64,000 nt of DNA. Origin: Rhizobium rosettiformans (GTDB lineage: Bacteria; Pseudomonadota; Alphaproteobacteria; Rhizobiales; Rhizobiaceae). Shown here piece after piece: positions 16,028-24,260 of this stretch (position 1 is its first letter; every line of letters starts with the position of its first letter). A program made the position numbers and the translations under genes. The stretch spans positions 1-64,000 of the forward strand of contig NZ_CP032406.1 of assembly GCF_016806065.1 (NCBI RefSeq). Direction: 5' to 3'. The notes beneath the pieces were generated by a model. That model was not told the DNA's origin. It did no database searches and saw only the letters and a list, made by a program, of their open reading frames with translations.

Positions 16028-16880
16028 GGATTTGCCGATGCCCCCCAAAGAACATTCTTTCCTCACCAGGGTCAGACAAGCCTTGCCAGAGCTTCATCCG
16101 GCCGAACGGCGTGTGGGCGATTTTGTCTGTGACTTTCCGGGCGAACTCGCAAGCTATTCTGCACAAGAATTGGCGGCCCTTGCTCATGTGTCCAAAGCAA
16201 CCGTCTCGCGCTTTATCCAACGGCTCGGCTATCAGAATTACGAGGAAGCCCGGCGCCATGCACGCTTAGAAAAGCAAACCGGGTCACGGCTATTCCTGTC
16301 CACGTCAGCAGATGCGTCTGCGGAACAATCGGTTGCAGCCCACATTGCACAAAGCGTCTCCAACCTCGAATCGACCTTTCTCGCCGTTTCCGACAGCCAG
16401 ATTACAGCGGCTGCGACCGCCATATTGAATGCGCGCAAGGTCTGGGTCATCGGCTTCAGGGCCAGTCAACCCTTTGCAAGCTACCTTCAATGGCAACTTA
16501 CGCAGGTCATCGAAAACATAACCGCCATTCCCGGCAATGGGCAAACGCTGGGCGAGCATCTTGTAAGTCTTGTGCCTCAGGATGTCGTGATCGTCTTCGG
16601 CCTCAGGCGCCGCGTGGCGCGTATGGAACTCATTCTCGACCAGATCCAACGATCGAAAGCAAAATTGCTTTACGTGACAGACGAGGGCGTCCCGTTTGTG
16701 ACGAGCGCGGCATGGCACTTCCAATGCCATACCTTGGCCCCTGGCCCCTTGTTCAACCATGTATCCGTCATGGCCTTGTGCCATCTTCTGACGACACGAT
16801 GCATTGAAATTGCCGGCGTGGCGGGCCGCAGCAGGCTGCGCGGCATCGAGGGATTGAACGACAGTCTGGAAGAATTGTGA
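16026..16880 (+). CDS. MurR/RpiR-family transcriptional regulator
   Basis: 284 aa. N-terminal RpiR helix-turn-helix (residues about 8-85; LHPAERRVGDFVCDFPGELA, LAALAHVSKATVSRFIQRLGYQNYEE) and a C-terminal SIS sugar-isomerase-fold effector domain (about 125-260; VWVIGFRASQPFASYLQWQL, LLYVTDEGVPF). SIS domains usually bind phosphosugars, but several RpiR proteins beside TRAP genes respond to other acids. It precedes the dctPQM-racemase operon on the same strand and is the obvious regulator of it. Confidence 0.9.
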   Translation: MDLPMPPKEHSFLTRVRQALPELHPAERRVGDFVCDFPGELASYSAQELAALAHVSKATVSRFIQRLGYQNYEEARRHARLEKQTGSRLFLSTSADASAEQSVAAHIAQSVSNLESTFLAVSDSQITAAATAILNARKVWVIGFRASQPFASYLQWQLTQVIENITAIPGNGQTLGEHLVSLVPQDVVIVFGLRRRVARMELILDQIQRSKAKLLYVTDEGVPFVTSAAWHFQCHTLAPGPLFNHVSVMALCHLLTTRCIEIAGVAGRSRLRGIEGLNDSLEEL

Positions 16881-16945
16881 TCGGCATTTATGCAATTGCA
16901 TGAAATCTGCGGCTATTAGCTTCGCACAAGAAAACGTAGTTTCAC

Positions 16946-17006
16946 ATGCCAAAATGCCTCGGATTTGGCATATGCAATTGTTTCTTCATGTGAAATCATG
17001 ATTTCA
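16946..17006. promoter_or_regulatory. Regulatory region of the TRAP operon: hairpin plus perfect operator palindrome
   Basis: ATGCCAAA (16946-16953) and TTTGGCAT (16964-16971) form an inverted repeat that may end the rpiR transcript. Next comes TGAAATCATGATTTCA (16991-17006), a perfect 16-bp palindrome of the form TGAAA-N6-TTTCA. It lies 185 bp before dctP. Confidence 0.6.
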
Positions 17007-17191
17007 TGAAACTTGGCACGAAATCTGCATTCCATTTTGGTGCTTAAGGCACATTAGATGCTGGGGAACGACTGCAGAAAAACTCAAACGCCAAACCTGG
17101 TGCCATGGTTCGCCCCGACATCGACCACGTCTGAAGTGTGAATTTGATCTTCTGAACAACAACGGTCTTTGACCCAAGAGAGGATAATCGC

Positions 17192-18226
17192 ATGTTCAAT
17201 CGCTTCCTGATGACCCTAACGACCGCCCTGATGGCCTCCACAGCCGCCAGCGCCGAAACCATCACGCTGCGCGTTCTGGGCCAGCCCTCCGGTTCCGGCC
17301 TGATCGCCCAGCAGAAGGAAGAGCCCTTTTTCAAGGCGCTTGCTGAAAAGACAGGGCTCGACATCAAGGTAGAATATCTTCCTGTCGACGTCGCCGGCAT
17401 CCCCGATACAGACGGACTGCGTATCCTTAAATCAGGCCTGTTCGACATCGTTTCGATCCGCGGCCCACAGGTCAGCCGCGACGAGCCGTCTGTTCTAGGA
17501 CTTGACCTCGTCGGCCTGAATACAAGCTTTGAGGCGGGCCGCAAACACATGGATGCCTTCAAGGGCTATGTCGGCGGAAGACTTGAAAGCCAGTTCGACG
17601 CGAAGCTGCTCGGTGTGTGGCCAGCCGGTCCCCAGGTCATCTTCTGCAAGCCTGAGATCAAGGGCCTTGCTGATCTCAGCGGGCTGAAGGTGCGTGTCGG
17701 CGACCAGAGTGCGGCAAACTTCGTTGCCAAGCTGGGGGCGACAGGCATTTCGATGCCATTCGGCGAAGTGCAACAGTCTCTGTCGCGCGGCGTAGTCGAC
17801 TGCGCCATCACCGGCCCGGCATCCGCCAATTCGGGTGGCTGGCCGGAGGCGACCACGACCGTGCTTCCGGTGGCGCTGCAGCTTGCCGTCAATGGCTATG
17901 CAATCAACCTTAAGAGCTGGGAGAAGTTCAGCCCCGAACAGCAGGAAAAGCTGGCGGCAGCGATCGACGAACTTAACAGCGATATCTGGAGCTTCTCCGA
18001 AGAGCTCTATGAAGACGCCATGCGCTGCAATACCGGGCAGACACCCTGCGAACGCGGCAAACCCTATGCATTGACTGAGGCCACTGTATCCGAAGCCGAC
18101 CTGAAGACTGTGGCTGCCGCAGTCGGCGAGGTCTCCCTGCCAGTGTGGGCCAAGCAGTGCAATGCAGTTGCGCCTGACTGCGAGGAAACCTGGAAAAAGA
18201 CGATCGGCGCAGAACTCGGCCTCTGA
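17192..18226 (+). CDS. dctP: TRAP transporter substrate-binding protein (DctP family)
   Basis: 344 aa. Signal peptide of about 22 residues (MFNRFLMTLTTALMASTAASA). DctP-fold binding protein that collects organic acids in the periplasm for the DctQM channel. Middle region carries the family's carboxylate-binding context: KPEIKGLADLSGLKVRVGDQ (residues about 150-170; the conserved Arg is in KVRVGD) and PFGEVQQSLSRGVVDCAI. Four or more cysteines near the C-terminus (CNTGQTPCERG, KQCNAVAPDCEE) could form disulfides, which is uncommon. GAGAGGA precedes the ATG. Confidence 0.92.
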   Translation: MFNRFLMTLTTALMASTAASAETITLRVLGQPSGSGLIAQQKEEPFFKALAEKTGLDIKVEYLPVDVAGIPDTDGLRILKSGLFDIVSIRGPQVSRDEPSVLGLDLVGLNTSFEAGRKHMDAFKGYVGGRLESQFDAKLLGVWPAGPQVIFCKPEIKGLADLSGLKVRVGDQSAANFVAKLGATGISMPFGEVQQSLSRGVVDCAITGPASANSGGWPEATTTVLPVALQLAVNGYAINLKSWEKFSPEQQEKLAAAIDELNSDIWSFSEELYEDAMRCNTGQTPCERGKPYALTEATVSEADLKTVAAAVGEVSLPVWAKQCNAVAPDCEETWKKTIGAELGL

Positions 18227-18253
18227 TCCAAACGTGGCACAGGAGAAGAACTC

Positions 18254-18823
18254 ATGCAGACATATGCGCGCATACTCGGCATTACCTTCGGTATCATCAT
18301 GATCCTCTTGTCTCTGGCGATCACCGCCGAGACACTGCTTCGAAAGTTCTTCTCCTACTCGCTGGGCGGGATTGATGAGCTGGGCGGCTATGCGATTGCA
18401 ATCGCCGCCCCGCTGGCCTTCAGCGTCGCCCTGGTGGAAAATTCTCATATTCGCATCAATCAGCTGACTTCGCTTATGCCTGGAGCTGCTCGGGGGCTGC
18501 TCAACGGATTGTCCATGATCACGCTGGCGCTGCTCGCGGGATATTTCTTCTACTTCACCGTCGATACTGTTCTCGATACCCAAGCCTACCGCTCGATTGC
18601 CCAAACGCCCTGGGCAACGCCGCTCATCTATCCCCAGTCGATCTGGCTGGTCGCCATGGCGACCTTTCCCATCGCGGCCATCATCTTCGGGCTGAAGGCC
18701 GTCGCGCTGATTGCCCGCCGCGACTGGCAGACTCTGAACCTCAGCTTCGGGCCAATTTCAGCCCAGCAAGAACTTCAAGCTGAACTCGACGACCTCAAGA
18801 AGCGTGAAGGAACAGCCCAATGA
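18254..18823 (+). CDS. dctQ: TRAP transporter small membrane subunit (DctQ)
   Basis: 189 aa with four predicted membrane helices and a charged C-terminal tail (ELDDLKKREGTAQ). The motif RKFFSYSLGGIDELGGYAIAIA (residues about 31-52) is typical of DctQ. Pairs with DctM to form the sodium-driven channel. AGGAG precedes the start; the stop overlaps dctM by ATGA. Confidence 0.9.
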   Translation: MQTYARILGITFGIIMILLSLAITAETLLRKFFSYSLGGIDELGGYAIAIAAPLAFSVALVENSHIRINQLTSLMPGAARGLLNGLSMITLALLAGYFFYFTVDTVLDTQAYRSIAQTPWATPLIYPQSIWLVAMATFPIAAIIFGLKAVALIARRDWQTLNLSFGPISAQQELQAELDDLKKREGTAQ

Positions 18824-20127
18824 GCATTACCTTGGTTGCAATCGGCTTTGCCGCAATGCTCGTGCTGATGTTCCTGAGCTTTCCCGTGGCCGTCGCGATC
18901 GTCGGCGTCGGCGCTCTGGGCGGATACCTGATCTATGGCATGCCGCTTGTCGACATGATGGGCGGCGTGATCTGGCAGAGCCTCAACAGCCCGTCAATGC
19001 TTGCCATTCCGCTGTTCATGATGCTGGGGGAATTGCTGTTGCGCGGCGGCATCGCCGATCGCATGTTCGATGCACTCGCCGTCTGGCTGGCGCGACTTCC
19101 CGGCGGACTTCTGCATACCAATATTGCCACCTGCACGCTGTTTTCTGCGACCTCGGGTTCCTCAGTGGCCACGGCGGCAACGGTCGGCACCATCGCCCTG
19201 CCAGCGCTGCAACAGTACAAATACCCGATGCAGCCATCGCTCGGCTCGCTTGCCGCCGGCGGTACGCTCGGTATTCTCATCCCGCCGAGCGTCAATTTGC
19301 TGGTCTATGGGCAGCTTGCAAATACATCTGTCGGCCAATTGTTTGCCGGCGGCGTGGTGCCAGGCCTGCTGATGGCACTGTTGTTCTCGGTCTATATCTT
19401 TTTCTTTCATGGAAAGGCGGGCGCTGAAGCCAAGGAACTGATCGACATGCCGCTTCGCCAGAAGCTGGTGCTCGGCAAGTATCTTATCCCGCCTCTGGTC
19501 ATCTTCGGGGTCGTAATGGGCTCTATCTACGGCGGGCTCGCCACGCCGACAGAATCGGCGGCGATCGGCGTAGTCATCGCCCTTGGCTTCGTTGCTGCCA
19601 ATGGCAGGCTCAACCTCGAGCTCCTCATCAATTGCTCAATCCAGGCGGCCAAGACCAGCGGCATGGTGATGATCGTGCTTGTCTGCGCCTTGCTGCTCAA
19701 CGTTACCATCTCGATGACCGGTGCAGCGCAGGCCATGACCCAGTGGATCGCCTCCTTCGAGCTCAGCCAGATCGGACTGCTTTTTGTCCTGCTGATCTTC
19801 TATGTTTTGCTGGGGACCTTCATGGATGCCATGTCGATGCTGGTATTGACGGTGCCGATCGTCATCCCGATTGTCATTGCCGCCGGCATCGATCCGATCT
19901 GGTTCGGCATATTCATCGTCATCATGTGCGAAGTTGCACTGATCACACCGCCCGTCGGAATGAACCTCTTCGTGGTCCAGGGTGTGCGGATCGACCACGG
20001 TCCTTTTGGCGATGTTATCAAGGGCGCTATCCCTTACGTCATTATCATGATGGGTTTTGCGATCACATTGATGTTCTTTCCTGGCATCGTGCTTTGGCTC
20101 CCTTCAATGTTGGCGGGTGGCGGATGA
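18820..20127 (+). CDS. dctM: TRAP transporter large permease (DctM)
   Basis: 435 aa, about 12 helices. Family signatures: FLSFPVAVAIVGVGALGGYLIYG at the start, SGSSVATAATVGTIALP (residues about 110-127), LGILIPPSVNLLVYG, and the C-terminal CEVALITPPVGMNLFVVQG (about 370-388). It is the transport subunit of the organic-acid TRAP system. It ends overlapping the racemase-like gene (ATGA), so that protein is made with the transporter. Confidence 0.95.
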   Translation: MSITLVAIGFAAMLVLMFLSFPVAVAIVGVGALGGYLIYGMPLVDMMGGVIWQSLNSPSMLAIPLFMMLGELLLRGGIADRMFDALAVWLARLPGGLLHTNIATCTLFSATSGSSVATAATVGTIALPALQQYKYPMQPSLGSLAAGGTLGILIPPSVNLLVYGQLANTSVGQLFAGGVVPGLLMALLFSVYIFFFHGKAGAEAKELIDMPLRQKLVLGKYLIPPLVIFGVVMGSIYGGLATPTESAAIGVVIALGFVAANGRLNLELLINCSIQAAKTSGMVMIVLVCALLLNVTISMTGAAQAMTQWIASFELSQIGLLFVLLIFYVLLGTFMDAMSMLVLTVPIVIPIVIAAGIDPIWFGIFIVIMCEVALITPPVGMNLFVVQGVRIDHGPFGDVIKGAIPYVIIMMGFAITLMFFPGIVLWLPSMLAGGG

Positions 20128-20840
20128 ATGCTATGCAAAGCCTGGCCCAGAAGACGCCGATGCGGCGGCTTCTGGTGATCAACCCGAACATCAACCCTGC
20201 CGTGACCGCTAGGGTCCGCTGTGTGGCAGATGCGATTGTCGGGCCGCGGACCTCGGTGACGGTCGTCAATCCTATAAAGGGACCATTCTCCATAGAGACG
20301 CCAGAGGATCGTGATGCAGCCGTGCCAGAAGTCCTGGACCTCGTGGGCAGCACGCTGCATCATTTACCCGATGCCTGTGTCTTCGCGTGTTTCGACGACA
20401 TCGCATTGTTCGAAACCCGGGCGATGACCCGCATTCCGGTTGTCGGAACATGCGAAGCGGGCATTGCCGCGACGCGCACCATCGCGGACCGATTTTCGAT
20501 CCTGACGACAGTTCACTCTGCTGTACCGGGTATCCATCGGTTGCTTGCACGCTATGGAGCCGCCGACATCTGTACCGTTCGAGCAGCCGGTATCGGGGTC
20601 GCTGAGGCAGCCGGGCAAAGCGATGACGCGGAAAAACGCATCCTTGTCACAATCGAACAGGCGATCGAACGGGATGGAGCACAGGCCATCCTGCTTGGTT
20701 CCGGTGGCCTGACGGGCATGGCCGCCAAGCTTGAACGACACTTCAGCATTCCGGTCATCGATGGTGTCGCTGCAGCAATCAAGATGGCAGAAGGTCTCGC
20801 TCACCTGAGGATGCAACCTGGCCAGCCGCAACCAGACTGA
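20124..20840 (+). CDS. Asp/Glu/hydantoin racemase-superfamily protein with one catalytic Cys replaced
   Basis: 238 aa. Family members racemise or isomerise small acids (hydantoins, aspartate, maleate) using two facing cysteines. The N-terminal LLVINPNINPAVTARV and ACFDD (Cys89) match the hydantoin-racemase group, as does VVGTCEAG (Cys110). At the second active-site position the expected LGCAG reads LLGSGGLTGMA, with Ser193 in place of Cys. It may be a one-cysteine isomerase, a decarboxylase-like relative or a non-racemising variant. Translationally coupled to dctM, so it probably acts on the imported acid. Confidence 0.8.
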   Translation: MNAMQSLAQKTPMRRLLVINPNINPAVTARVRCVADAIVGPRTSVTVVNPIKGPFSIETPEDRDAAVPEVLDLVGSTLHHLPDACVFACFDDIALFETRAMTRIPVVGTCEAGIAATRTIADRFSILTTVHSAVPGIHRLLARYGAADICTVRAAGIGVAEAAGQSDDAEKRILVTIEQAIERDGAQAILLGSGGLTGMAAKLERHFSIPVIDGVAAAIKMAEGLAHLRMQPGQPQPD

Positions 20841-21233
20841 ACGCTGGCCGCAGGTCCCTTGGGCTTTACCCGAAAGCCAAGACCACCCTGCCCTCGATAC
20901 GCTTTCGCAAACCGCTTCGGCAAAGCCCCCTCGCAGACTTGCCACCACAGCCAATGTCAGGATCCAGGACTGACGGTGAGCTGGCACGGGCTCACTGTAA
21001 GCCAGAGCCGTGCGTCATGGTCACCAAGCCGGCCGCTAAAGACCTCATCGTCCTCTCCTTTCGCACGCCCTTTGAGTTTCCAGGCTGACGAGGCGCCCCA
21101 TTCATCGAAGCGATCTCACGGTAAGGGCACCACCGGTTACGGCGAGTTTGTCCGTCGGCAACGAGGAGACAGAGAGGAAGGTGTCGGAGATGTCGAGGGC
21201 TCACAGCTCTAGGCAATCTGCAAAAATGAACGG
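20841..21233. other. Intergenic region with a hairpin, no gene recognised
   Basis: Contains ACGGTGAGC (20973-20981) / GCTCACTGT (20990-20998), a 9-bp stem with one G-T pair, which could end the TRAP transcript about 130 bp after the last stop. Frames on both strands lack family resemblance. Confidence 0.45.
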
Positions 21234-21271
21234 TTGCCAAAACGGAATCTTAGCTTGTATGTTACATACAA
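21234..21271 (+). promoter_or_regulatory. Promoter and perfect operator before the FAD-dehydrogenase/TTT operon
   Basis: A -35-like TTGCCA (21234-21239) and -10-like TATGTT (21258-21263) are 18 bp apart. The -10 is covered by TTGTATG-T-T-ACATACAA: arms TTGTATGT (21255-21262) and ACATACAA (21264-21271), a perfect 8-bp inverted repeat around one base. It resembles sites of GntR/FCD repressors (TNGTNNNACNA type), and such a regulator is encoded in the operon at 25747. Confidence 0.65.
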
Positions 21272-21290
21272 CAAGCACTGGGAGGATGCG

Positions 21291-22697
21291 TTGACAGAGG
21301 TGAACAGGGATCAGCTGCTGGCCAAACTGCGCCTTGAACTCGGTTCCAATGCCGTTTTGTCAGGACACGAACTGCCAGCGCGCAACCGCACGGACTGGAG
21401 TTTTCTTCCAAACGCCGAGCCTCTGGCAGTCGTCCGCCCGGCATCCACCGAGGAGGTCGCAACGACACTTAAGCTGTGTCACGAGGCGGGCATTCCGGTG
21501 ACCCCGCAAGGCGGGCTGACGGGACTGTGTGGTGGGGCGCGGCCGCTCGACGGGGGTATCGCCCTGTCGCTAGAGCGGCTGCATGGTATTGAGGCACTCG
21601 ACCCGGTCGGCATGACCATAACTGTGCGCTCCGGCACACCGTTAGAAACCGTTCAAAAGGCAGCCGATGACGCTGGCCTTTTTTTCTCTCTGGACCTCGG
21701 CGCGCGTGGTTCCTGCGCCATCGGCGGCAATCTGTCGACCAATGCCGGCGGCAATCGCGTGATCCGTTATGGCATGGCCCGAGATCTCGTTCTTGGTCTG
21801 GAGGCCGTTACCATGGACGGTACCGTGATCACGATGATGAACCGGATGATCAAGAACAATGCCGGATACGATCTGAAACAGCTCTTTCTGGGAAGCGAAG
21901 GCACGCTCGGTGTCATAACCAGGACGGTGCTGCGGCTGCACCCCAAGCCTGGATGCGTACAGGCAGCATTGTGTGTCGTGGCGGGATACGAGCAGGTCCT
22001 TGCATTGCTCGAAAGTGCCCGACGCAGTCTGGGGCCGCTGCTGTCAGCGTTCGAAGTGATGTGGGCCGACTACTGGAGGCTTTATGCCGATCGGGTGCCC
22101 GGGGCTCGCCCACCGGTATCACTGGGTAGTGGTAGCCACGTCGTTCTCATTGAAATGCAGGGGCTGGACGAGGTGATAGATGGCGGACGGTTTTCCGTCT
22201 GGCTGGAAGACATGTTCGAGAAGGGCACGGTGGTAGACGGCGCCGTTTCACGCAGTCTTGCCGATCTGCAAGCCTTCTGGACAACACGTGACGCTGCAGC
22301 AGAATTTGCAAACCCCGATGTTGCCGGACCGCATATCTCCTTTGACGTCGGATTGCCGGTCGGCCGAATGGACGAGTTTGCTAGCCGTTCATCTGTAGCC
22401 CTTTCCGAAACGCTCGGTTGCCGCTCGGTTTACTATGGCCATGTGGGCGACGGAAACCTGCATGTTGTCGCCTGGGTCAAGGGCGCGGTAACACAACCCC
22501 TGCCCGCCGTCAGCGATGTGGTCTACCGGATCGTCCGTGAACTTGACGGTACTGTTTCCGCTGAACACGGCATCGGCACACTCAAGAAACCCTATCTTGG
22601 CTACAGCCGCAGCCCGGTCGAAATCGATCTGATGCGCCGGTTGAAGTCCTGCATGGACCCCAAGGGACTGCTCAATCCTGGAAAGGTCTTCGACTAG
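21291..22697 (+). CDS. FAD-binding 2-hydroxyacid dehydrogenase (GlcD/D-lactate dehydrogenase type)
   Basis: 468 aa from a TTG start chosen because GGGAGG (21280-21285) is well spaced before it; an in-frame TTG at 21234 would place the start inside the promoter. Family: FAD_binding_4 domain (residues about 35-215; VTPQGGLTGLCGGA, GARGSCAIGGNLSTNAGG, KNNAGYDLKQLFLGSEGTLGV) then the FAD-oxidase C domain (GHVGDGNLHVVAW, TVSAEHGIGTLKKPYL, MDPKGLLNPGKVFD). Oxidises a D-2-hydroxyacid, passing electrons to quinone or cytochrome. First gene of the TTT operon, so the transported substrate may be a hydroxy acid. Confidence 0.88.
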   Translation: MTEVNRDQLLAKLRLELGSNAVLSGHELPARNRTDWSFLPNAEPLAVVRPASTEEVATTLKLCHEAGIPVTPQGGLTGLCGGARPLDGGIALSLERLHGIEALDPVGMTITVRSGTPLETVQKAADDAGLFFSLDLGARGSCAIGGNLSTNAGGNRVIRYGMARDLVLGLEAVTMDGTVITMMNRMIKNNAGYDLKQLFLGSEGTLGVITRTVLRLHPKPGCVQAALCVVAGYEQVLALLESARRSLGPLLSAFEVMWADYWRLYADRVPGARPPVSLGSGSHVVLIEMQGLDEVIDGGRFSVWLEDMFEKGTVVDGAVSRSLADLQAFWTTRDAAAEFANPDVAGPHISFDVGLPVGRMDEFASRSSVALSETLGCRSVYYGHVGDGNLHVVAWVKGAVTQPLPAVSDVVYRIVRELDGTVSAEHGIGTLKKPYLGYSRSPVEIDLMRRLKSCMDPKGLLNPGKVFD

Positions 22698-22754
22698 AGA
22701 CAGCACGTTCAGGAGGATGAACGCGGCTGCCAAACAACCCAAGGAGGAGAAATC

Positions 22755-23735
22755 ATGTCTATCAAACGTCGCCACACGCTCGCGCTCGCAGCCAGCCTTG
22801 TCATGGGCACACTCTATTCCGGCCCCGCTTTCGCCGAGTGGCCGGAAGGCCCAGTCACCATGGTCGTTCCCTGGGGTGCGGGCGGTGGCACCGATGCCAC
22901 CGCGCGGATGATCGCCAATCTCCTGCAGAAGGAACTCGGCGTACCGGTGCCGGTCGTCAACCGCACAGGCGGTTCCGGCGTTGTCGGACATGCAGCCATT
23001 GCCGATGCAGCCCCTGACGGCAGCACCATCGGCATTGCCACACTCGAGATCGGTACCATGCATCATCTCGGCCTAACTGAACTCGACTACAAGGCCTATA
23101 CGCCCGTCGGCCTATACAATTCCGACCCCGCAGCCATCTTCGTGCGTGCCGACAGTGAATATGCCGACATGAAGGCGCTGCTGGAGGCCCTATCCAAGGC
23201 CGCCGATCGTGAACTGAAGGCGTCAGGTTCCGCCCAAGGCGGGGTCAACCATCTTGCCGTGGCTGGCATGCTGGCAGCCGTCGGCCTGCCGGTGGAGCGC
23301 GTCGCCTGGGTGCCGTCCGAAGGGGCTGCGCCAGGCCTGCAGGATCTAGCAGCCGGCGGTGTAGCCATCGCAACCGCATCGATGCCGGAAGGCGAGGCGT
23401 TGATGCAGGCAGGACGGATCAAGCCGCTTGCGATCTTTTCGACCGCCCGGCTTGAGAAATATCCCGATGTTCCGACCTTCCAAGAGGCATCAGGACATGA
23501 CTTTGCCATGGGCTCATGGCGCGGCGTGGTCGCACCTGCGAGACTTGCCCCCGAGGTCGTGACCAAGCTCACCGATGCGGTCGCAAAGGTAGTCAATGAC
23601 CCGGCCTACCTGTCCTTCATGCAGGAGCGCGGCTATGCCACGCGATGGACACCGGGCCAGGAATTTGAAACCTTCATGGCAACCTCGGACGCAACGCTGG
23701 GCGAAACGCTCAAGTCCGTCGGACTCGCCAAGTAA
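22755..23735 (+). CDS. tctC: Tripartite tricarboxylate transporter binding protein (TctC/BugT family)
   Basis: 326 aa with a signal peptide of about 27 residues (MSIKRRHTLALAASLVMGTLYSGPAFA). Bug-type motifs: WPEGPVTMVVPWGAGGGTDATARMIAN (residues about 29-55) and VVNRTGGSGVVGHAAIADAAPDGSTIGI. Collects a carboxylated solute for TctAB. A strong AAGGAGG lies before the start. Unlike many Bug proteins it is next to its own membrane subunits, so the system is complete. Confidence 0.93.
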   Translation: MSIKRRHTLALAASLVMGTLYSGPAFAEWPEGPVTMVVPWGAGGGTDATARMIANLLQKELGVPVPVVNRTGGSGVVGHAAIADAAPDGSTIGIATLEIGTMHHLGLTELDYKAYTPVGLYNSDPAAIFVRADSEYADMKALLEALSKAADRELKASGSAQGGVNHLAVAGMLAAVGLPVERVAWVPSEGAAPGLQDLAAGGVAIATASMPEGEALMQAGRIKPLAIFSTARLEKYPDVPTFQEASGHDFAMGSWRGVVAPARLAPEVVTKLTDAVAKVVNDPAYLSFMQERGYATRWTPGQEFETFMATSDATLGETLKSVGLAK

Positions 23736-23792
23736 TCATGGCAGGCCTGCATGCGTTCAGCATGCGGGCCATACCCTCACGAAGGGGTTTTC

Positions 23793-24260
23793 ATGAAGTT
23801 TCACGATTCGATCATAGGCCTATTGCTGGTCGCCTTCGGGGGCTGGGTTCTTTGGCAGGCGCAGGGCTTTCCTGACATGCCGGGCCAGATCATCGGCCCC
23901 GCGACATTTCCGACTCTGCTTGGCTGTCTCTGTTTGCTTGGCGGCCTGATGCTCATCTGGGAGGGCCGCAAAGCCTCGCCACACGCGCTTATCTCGCTCC
24001 ATGACGGATGGCGCATCGGCTCGCGGATCACCTGCGTTGCGGTTGCCATCCTCGGCACGCTGCTTCTGGCTGTCACCTTCGAGCAAGTCGGCTTTCCGGT
24101 TGGCGGCACGCTGCTACTTTCGGCACTGTTCTTGTCCGCGGGGCTCACCCATCCCAAGTGGATCGGGGTATCAGCAGTCTTCGTGCTGACGGTTCATCTG
24201 GTCATGACGCGTCTTCTCTATGTGCCCTTGCCATCCGGTTTCGTGAAGGGGCTGCTCTGA
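23793..24260 (+). CDS. tctB: TTT transporter small membrane subunit (TctB)
   Basis: 155 aa, four predicted helices. FHDSIIGLLLVAFGGWVLWQAQGFPDMPGQIIGPATFPTLLG is the classic TctB start, including the G-x-GPATFP motif. The ATG at 23793 has GAAGGGG upstream; an earlier in-frame start adds 14 unlikely residues. The stop overlaps tctA (TGATG). Confidence 0.9.
   Translation: MKFHDSIIGLLLVAFGGWVLWQAQGFPDMPGQIIGPATFPTLLGCLCLLGGLMLIWEGRKASPHALISLHDGWRIGSRITCVAVAILGTLLLAVTFEQVGFPVGGTLLLSALFLSAGLTHPKWIGVSAVFVLTVHLVMTRLLYVPLPSGFVKGLL

Noticed and set aside
19632..20123. N-terminal extension of the racemase-like gene inside dctM
   Set aside because: Wrong frame for DctM and not protein-like; the ATG at 20124 overlaps the dctM stop as expected.
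24008..24259. 84-codon upstream extension of tctA
   Set aside because: It overlaps tctB; the ATG at 24260 gives the normal family start.
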